A stretch of 64,000 bases of DNA from Acidimicrobiales bacterium (GTDB lineage Bacteria; Actinomycetota; Acidimicrobiia; Acidimicrobiales; SHLQ01), in the NCBI GenBank assembly GCA_020629635.1, contig JAHDCX010000012.1, forward strand, positions 107,219-171,218. Direction: 5' to 3'. This document shows positions 60,896 through 64,000 of the stretch, in pieces; the stretch's first letter is position 1, and each line of letters begins with the position of its first letter. The notes below the pieces were generated by a model. That model ran no database searches. It had not been told where the DNA came from and saw nothing but the letters and a program-made list of their open reading frames with translations. A program made the position numbers and the translations under genes.

Positions 60896-61297
60896 TCAGG
60901 CGGAGGCGACCGCGTCTCGGACCGCCTGCGCCACTTCTTCGGCGGAGGCGCCCGGGCCGAGGACGACGGCGACTCCGGCGTCGCGCAGGGGCTGGAGGTC
61001 TTCGTCGGGGATGATGCCCCCGACGATCACGGGTGTGTCGAGCTCTGCGGCCTCCACGGCCTTGACCATTGCGGGTGCGAGCGTCATGTGACTGGCGTTG
61101 TGCATCGAAAGGCCGATCGCATCGGCGTCTTCCTGTTCGGCGGCGGCGATGATCGAATCGGTCGTCTGGCGCAGCCCGAGGTAGATGACTTCCATGCCCG
61201 CGTCGCGAAGGATCCGTGCGACGACTTTGATGCCGCGGTCGTGCCCGTCGAGGCCGAGCTTGGCGAGGATGATTCGGATCTGGCCGGCGTCGCTCAC
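60896..61297 (-). CDS. icmB: Cobalamin-binding small subunit of acyl-CoA mutase (IcmB-like)
   Basis: A 133-residue B12-binding domain. DxHxxG motif LDGHDRG (Asp17, His19, Gly22), then SMHNASHM and IVGGIIPDED. Separate small subunits of this size go with separate large subunits of isobutyryl-CoA mutase. It follows the large-subunit gene by 31 nt. Symbol is assigned from the large-subunit specificity residues. Confidence 0.88.
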   Translation of the reverse strand: MSDAGQIRIILAKLGLDGHDRGIKVVARILRDAGMEVIYLGLRQTTDSIIAAAEQEDADAIGLSMHNASHMTLAPAMVKAVEAAELDTPVIVGGIIPDEDLQPLRDAGVAVVLGPGASAEEVAQAVRDAVASA

Positions 61298-61328
61298 TAG
61301 AGCACTGCCCTTCTCTTTGATGCAGTCA

Positions 61329-62990
61329 CTAGAGGACCGCTTTCTCGACGTAGGTACCGAACACCTTTTCCATCGCCATCACGACTTCTTCGAGGGTGGC
61401 GTAGGTCTTGACGGCGGCGATGATCGGCGGCATCACGTTGACCGTCGGGTCGGCCGCAGCGGCCGTGACCGCATCGAGGGCGGCGGCGACGGCGTCGTCA
61501 TCCCGCTCGAGTTTGATGTCGGCGAGGCGCTTGCGTTGGTACTCCTCGGCCTCGGGGCCGATTCGCAGGATGTGTTGCTCGCCGTCGTCGCCATCGGTGA
61601 AGTCGTTCACGCCGACGATGATGCGGTTGCCGTTGTTGACCTCGCGCTCGAACCGGTAGGCCGAATCGGCGATTTCGCCGACGAAGTAGCCGCTCTCGAT
61701 TCCGGCGTAGACGCCTTCGAGGATCGAGCCGTTTCCGATGTCGTCGAGGTGAGCGAAGATCGCTTCGGCTTGGCGCTCCATTTCGTCGGTCATCCACTCG
61801 ACGTAGGGTGCGCCGCCGAGCGGGTCGATCACGTCGGCGGCGCCGGTCTCATGCGCCACGATCTGTTGGGTCCGCAGCGCGATGCGGGCCGCCTTCTCGG
61901 TGGGCAGGGCGAGCGCCTCGTCGTAGCTGTCGGTGTGGAGCGATTGCGTACCGCCGAGCGCCCCGGCGAGGGCTTGGATCGCGACGCGGGCGATGTTGAT
62001 CTCGGGCTGCTGGGCAGTGAGCGACACGCCGGCGGTTTGGGTGTGGAACCGGCACAGCATCGAGCGTTCTTTCTGGGCGCCGTAGCGTTCTTTCATCCAG
62101 CGGGCCCAAATGCGGCGGGCAGCACGGAACTTGCCGATCTCTTCGAAGAAGTCGGAGTGGCTGTTGAAGAAGAAGCTGAGTCGTCCGGCGAATTCGTCGA
62201 CGTCGACGCCTGCCGCGGTGGCCGCCTCGACGTAGGCGAAGCCGTTGGCGAGGGTGAAGGCAAGTTCTTGGGCGGCGGTGCTGCCGGCTTCTCGGATGTG
62301 GTAGCCGGAGATCGACAGCGGGTGCCAGCGGGGCATCTCGGCGCTGGTGTATTGGATCATGTCGGTGATGATCCGGACGCTCGGCCGCGGCGGATAGATG
62401 TATTCCTTCTGGGCCTGGTACTCCTTGAAGATGTCGGCCTGGATGGTGCCGGCGAGCTGATCGGGGGCGATGCCCTTCTCTTCGGCAACGGCGATGTACA
62501 TGCCGAGGATGACGGCGGCGGGGCCGTTGATCGTCATCGACGTCGAGACGGCGGAGAGGTCGATGTCGGCGAAGAGGTCGCGCATGTCGGCGAGGGTGTC
62601 GACCGCCACGCCGCAGTGACCGACCTCGCCGAGCGCCCACGGACTGTCGGAGTCGCGGCCCATGAGGGTCGGCATGTCGAAGGCGGTCGACAGGCCGTTG
62701 CCACCGTTGCGGAGGATGTCCTTGAAACGAGCGTTCGTGTCTTCGGCCGTGCCGAAACCAGCGAACATGCGCATGGTCCAGAGGCGGCTGCGATACATCG
62801 TCGGGTAGACGCCCCGAGTGTAGGGGTATTCGCCTGGGTAGGGGCCGTCGCCGTAGATCGGTTCGACCGGCACGCCCGACATGGTTTCGAACGGTTTGTC
62901 CCGAAGGTTGGCGGCGTCGTAGCGCTCGCGCCATTCGGCATAGGCGGGGTTGTCGGGGCGGCCGGAATCGCTGGAGGTCGGCGCGGTCAT
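61329..62990 (-). CDS. icmA: Acyl-CoA mutase large subunit, isobutyryl-CoA mutase type
   Basis: A 553-residue adenosylcobalamin-dependent mutase alpha chain lacking the B12 domain. Core motif RGVYPTMYRSRLWTMRMFAGFGTAEDTN, and GLSTAFDMPTLMGRDSDSP. Aligned on conserved motifs with methylmalonyl-CoA mutase (constant offset 13), Tyr89 is replaced by Phe76 and Arg207 by Gln194. These are the residues described for isobutyryl-CoA mutase (Phe80 and Gln198 in IcmA). So isobutyryl-CoA/n-butyryl-CoA is the likely substrate pair. The 2-hydroxyisobutyryl enzyme (Ile in place of Phe) is less likely. The start overlaps the MarR gene stop. Confidence 0.88.
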   Translation of the reverse strand: MTAPTSSDSGRPDNPAYAEWRERYDAANLRDKPFETMSGVPVEPIYGDGPYPGEYPYTRGVYPTMYRSRLWTMRMFAGFGTAEDTNARFKDILRNGGNGLSTAFDMPTLMGRDSDSPWALGEVGHCGVAVDTLADMRDLFADIDLSAVSTSMTINGPAAVILGMYIAVAEEKGIAPDQLAGTIQADIFKEYQAQKEYIYPPRPSVRIITDMIQYTSAEMPRWHPLSISGYHIREAGSTAAQELAFTLANGFAYVEAATAAGVDVDEFAGRLSFFFNSHSDFFEEIGKFRAARRIWARWMKERYGAQKERSMLCRFHTQTAGVSLTAQQPEINIARVAIQALAGALGGTQSLHTDSYDEALALPTEKAARIALRTQQIVAHETGAADVIDPLGGAPYVEWMTDEMERQAEAIFAHLDDIGNGSILEGVYAGIESGYFVGEIADSAYRFEREVNNGNRIIVGVNDFTDGDDGEQHILRIGPEAEEYQRKRLADIKLERDDDAVAAALDAVTAAAADPTVNVMPPIIAAVKTYATLEEVVMAMEKVFGTYVEKAVL

Positions 62991-63565
62991 CAGGAGGCTC
63001 CCTTGGTCGTGGTCGGAACTGATCCGGAGATGTCGTCGCCCGCCGATGCCCGTACCAGTGCGAGCGATTCGGAGACCGCAATGATGTCGTCATCCCCGGT
63101 TTCGCCGAGTCCCCACCGGATGCTCTCGAGGCGGGAGGTTGCCGCTTCGAGCTTGGCGAGACCGTCGTCGGTCAGCTGCACGAGTGTGGCCCGACGATCG
63201 TCGGGGTGCGGGCTGCGAGTGACGAGCCCGTCGCGTTCGAGGCGGTCGATCGTGGAGGTGACCGAGGTCGGGTGGACTTGCAGCCGCTCCCCCATGCGGG
63301 CCATCGCCATGCCGCGGTCCCGGGCGAAGCTCAGCAGGGCCAGCGCCTCGTAGCGGCTGAACGTGAGCGAGAACTCGCCGAGCGCCTGATTGATGCGACC
63401 CAACACGATCTGATGGGCCCGGGCAAGCGATGTTGCCGCCACCATCGCATCCAGGCCGTCGAGCCCTCGTTCGTTCCAGTTGCGCCGCGCTTCGGCGACG
63501 AGATCCATGTCTGGCGGTGAACTCACAAGCGACCAGAGTAGCTCGGCCGTCCGATAGTCGGACAT
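62990..63565 (-). CDS. MarR-family transcriptional regulator
   Basis: A regulator of up to 191 residues. The winged helix is at about 65-135 (TFSRYEALALLSFARDRGMAMARMGERLQVHPTSVTSTIDRLERDGLVTRSPHPDDRRATLVQLTDDG). The first 19 residues of the longest reading overlap a promoter and inverted repeat, so the real start may be the internal ATG at 63508 (MDLVAEARRNW) or the GTG at 63526. Its stop overlaps the mutase start, and it probably controls the operon, including itself, in response to an acyl-CoA or related ligand. Confidence 0.9.
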   Translation of the reverse strand: MSDYRTAELLWSLVSSPPDMDLVAEARRNWNERGLDGLDAMVAATSLARAHQIVLGRINQALGEFSLTFSRYEALALLSFARDRGMAMARMGERLQVHPTSVTSTIDRLERDGLVTRSPHPDDRRATLVQLTDDGLAKLEAATSRLESIRWGLGETGDDDIIAVSESLALVRASAGDDISGSVPTTTKGAS

Positions 63566-63577
63566 CCTACTATCGGG
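63551..63577. promoter_or_regulatory. Putative MarR operator (inverted repeat)
   Basis: Inverted repeat CCGATAG (63551-63557) ... CTATCGG (63570-63576), 7 bp with a 12-nt centre. It overlaps the predicted -10 (minus-strand ATAGTA, 63573-63568) of the mutase operon and has the size and position of a MarR-family operator. Confidence 0.65.
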
Positions 63578-63596
63578 TAACTGGGGAAATTCTCAA
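63568..63596 (-). promoter_or_regulatory. Promoter of the marR-icmA operon
   Basis: Minus-strand -35 TTGAGA (63596-63591), spacer 17 nt, -10 ATAGTA (63573-63568). Transcription would start near 63561, downstream of the longest MarR start codon (63565) and inside the inverted repeat. Confidence 0.5.
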
Positions 63597-63886
63597 CAGG
63601 CACTGTCTGCATCGAGGCAATCGCCATTGAGGACGATGGCGACCAACGCAACGGCAGCGAGCACGGTTGGCACGACGCAACACACGGCGAGGTGCCAGAG
63701 CTTCAGACGGATCAGGGCCAGCACAACGACTGCCAGACCGGGCACAGCGACAACGCCGAGGTAGGCGAAACCGACTGCCCCGGCGTAGTGGTATCCCTCG
63801 GTCTCGTTGAGGGATACCCCATGTGCTGACGGCGGTCGCACAGTCCTGACAGAGGTCGGTCTCCTTACCCGAGGCGGCGGCCGCAC
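63593..63886 (-). CDS. Small membrane protein, DUF-type, start uncertain
   Basis: A 97-residue reading ending in EGYHYAGAVGFAYLGVVAVPGLAVVVLALIRLKLWHLAVCCVVPTVLAAVALVAIVLNGDCLDADSAC, with two transmembrane helices and a Cys-containing end. The N-terminal 25 residues are Arg/Pro-rich and poorly supported, and the only start codons are GTG in that part. Family unknown. Confidence 0.5.
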   Translation of the reverse strand: MRPPPRVRRPTSVRTVRPPSAHGVSLNETEGYHYAGAVGFAYLGVVAVPGLAVVVLALIRLKLWHLAVCCVVPTVLAAVALVAIVLNGDCLDADSAC

Positions 63887-64000
63887 GCTCGAAGACGAAT
63901 GAGAGAGGCGAAGTGCGGCGAGAGCCTCGGCTGAGCGCTCAGGCCGCGCGGTGATGGTTGGTGGTGGTTTTGAGTCGTTGGTGGCGTGCCCGGTGGCAGG
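63887..64000. other. Window end, no feature recognised
   Basis: 114 nt with no recognisable gene or signal. The end contains a TG-rich stretch (ggttggtggtggttttgagtcgttggtgg) of unclear meaning. Confidence 0.3.

Noticed and set aside
61329..62990. Methylmalonyl-CoA mutase
   Set aside because: The fold is the same, but two substrate-specificity residues (Phe76 and Gln194) match isobutyryl-CoA mutase instead.

Overview
The window is high-GC, densely coded DNA of an actinobacterium, most likely of the class Acidimicrobiia (Ilumatobacter-like). Supporting genes are a WhiB iron-sulfur regulator, a coenzyme F420 biosynthesis guanylyltransferase (CofC/FbiD), the actinobacterial imuA'-imuB-dnaE2 mutasome with LexA boxes of the TCGAAC-N4-GTTCGA type, a DivIVA/Wag31-like protein and many ATGA/GTGA gene overlaps. 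The lineage is inferred from gene content only. No rRNA, tRNA, CRISPR array, integrase or intact insertion sequence was seen.

Layout. 1-9.0 kb (minus strand): an SOS mutagenesis block, dnaE2 (3' end outside the window) and imuA'-imuB, each with its own LexA box, separated by a phosphoribosyltransferase, a homoserine kinase, a membrane protein and an ABC exporter. 9.1-16.3 kb: a coiled-coil protein, a secreted lytic transglycosylase, a SPOUT methyltransferase, a NifU-like protein, RNase HII with an unknown 557-residue protein, then cofC and a PIG-L deacetylase. 16.3-20.2 kb: an ECF sigma/anti-sigma pair between two MscS-like membrane proteins, then DivIVA. 20.2-28.6 kb: DUF952, a DEAD-like helicase, hemolysin III, then a tightly packed operon with a cyclic-nucleotide-binding protein, ribokinase and nucleoside hydrolase. 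28.6-38.6 kb: Nudix, WhiB, thiolase, a HerA-like ATPase, a sugar transferase and a UvrD-like helicase. 38.6-47.7 kb: branched-chain amino acid synthesis (ilvBN under a leader-peptide attenuator; ilvD with ROK kinase and GNAT), a NadD-like enzyme, a two-domain cell-wall protein and a second nucleoside hydrolase. 47.7-58.6 kb: a protease, a complete TRAP transporter, a LytTR/LytS two-component system with a sodium:solute symporter, and an FMN 2-hydroxyacid dehydrogenase; together these look like an organic-acid uptake and oxidation region. 58.7-63.6 kb: a MarR-controlled cobalamin-dependent mutase operon (large and small subunits, MeaB chaperone, thiolase). Its active-site residues are those of isobutyryl-CoA mutase, not methylmalonyl-CoA mutase.

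The most notable items are: the split mutasome with metabolic genes caught between its parts; a leaderless ilvB leader peptide with attenuator; two copies of a REP-like palindrome (46.7 and 58.6 kb), one of which supplies the stop codon of a gene; a transglycosylase paralogue that has lost its catalytic Glu but carries a VanY-type carboxypeptidase; and repeated -10 boxes placed 6-8 nt before start codons, indicating widespread leaderless transcription.
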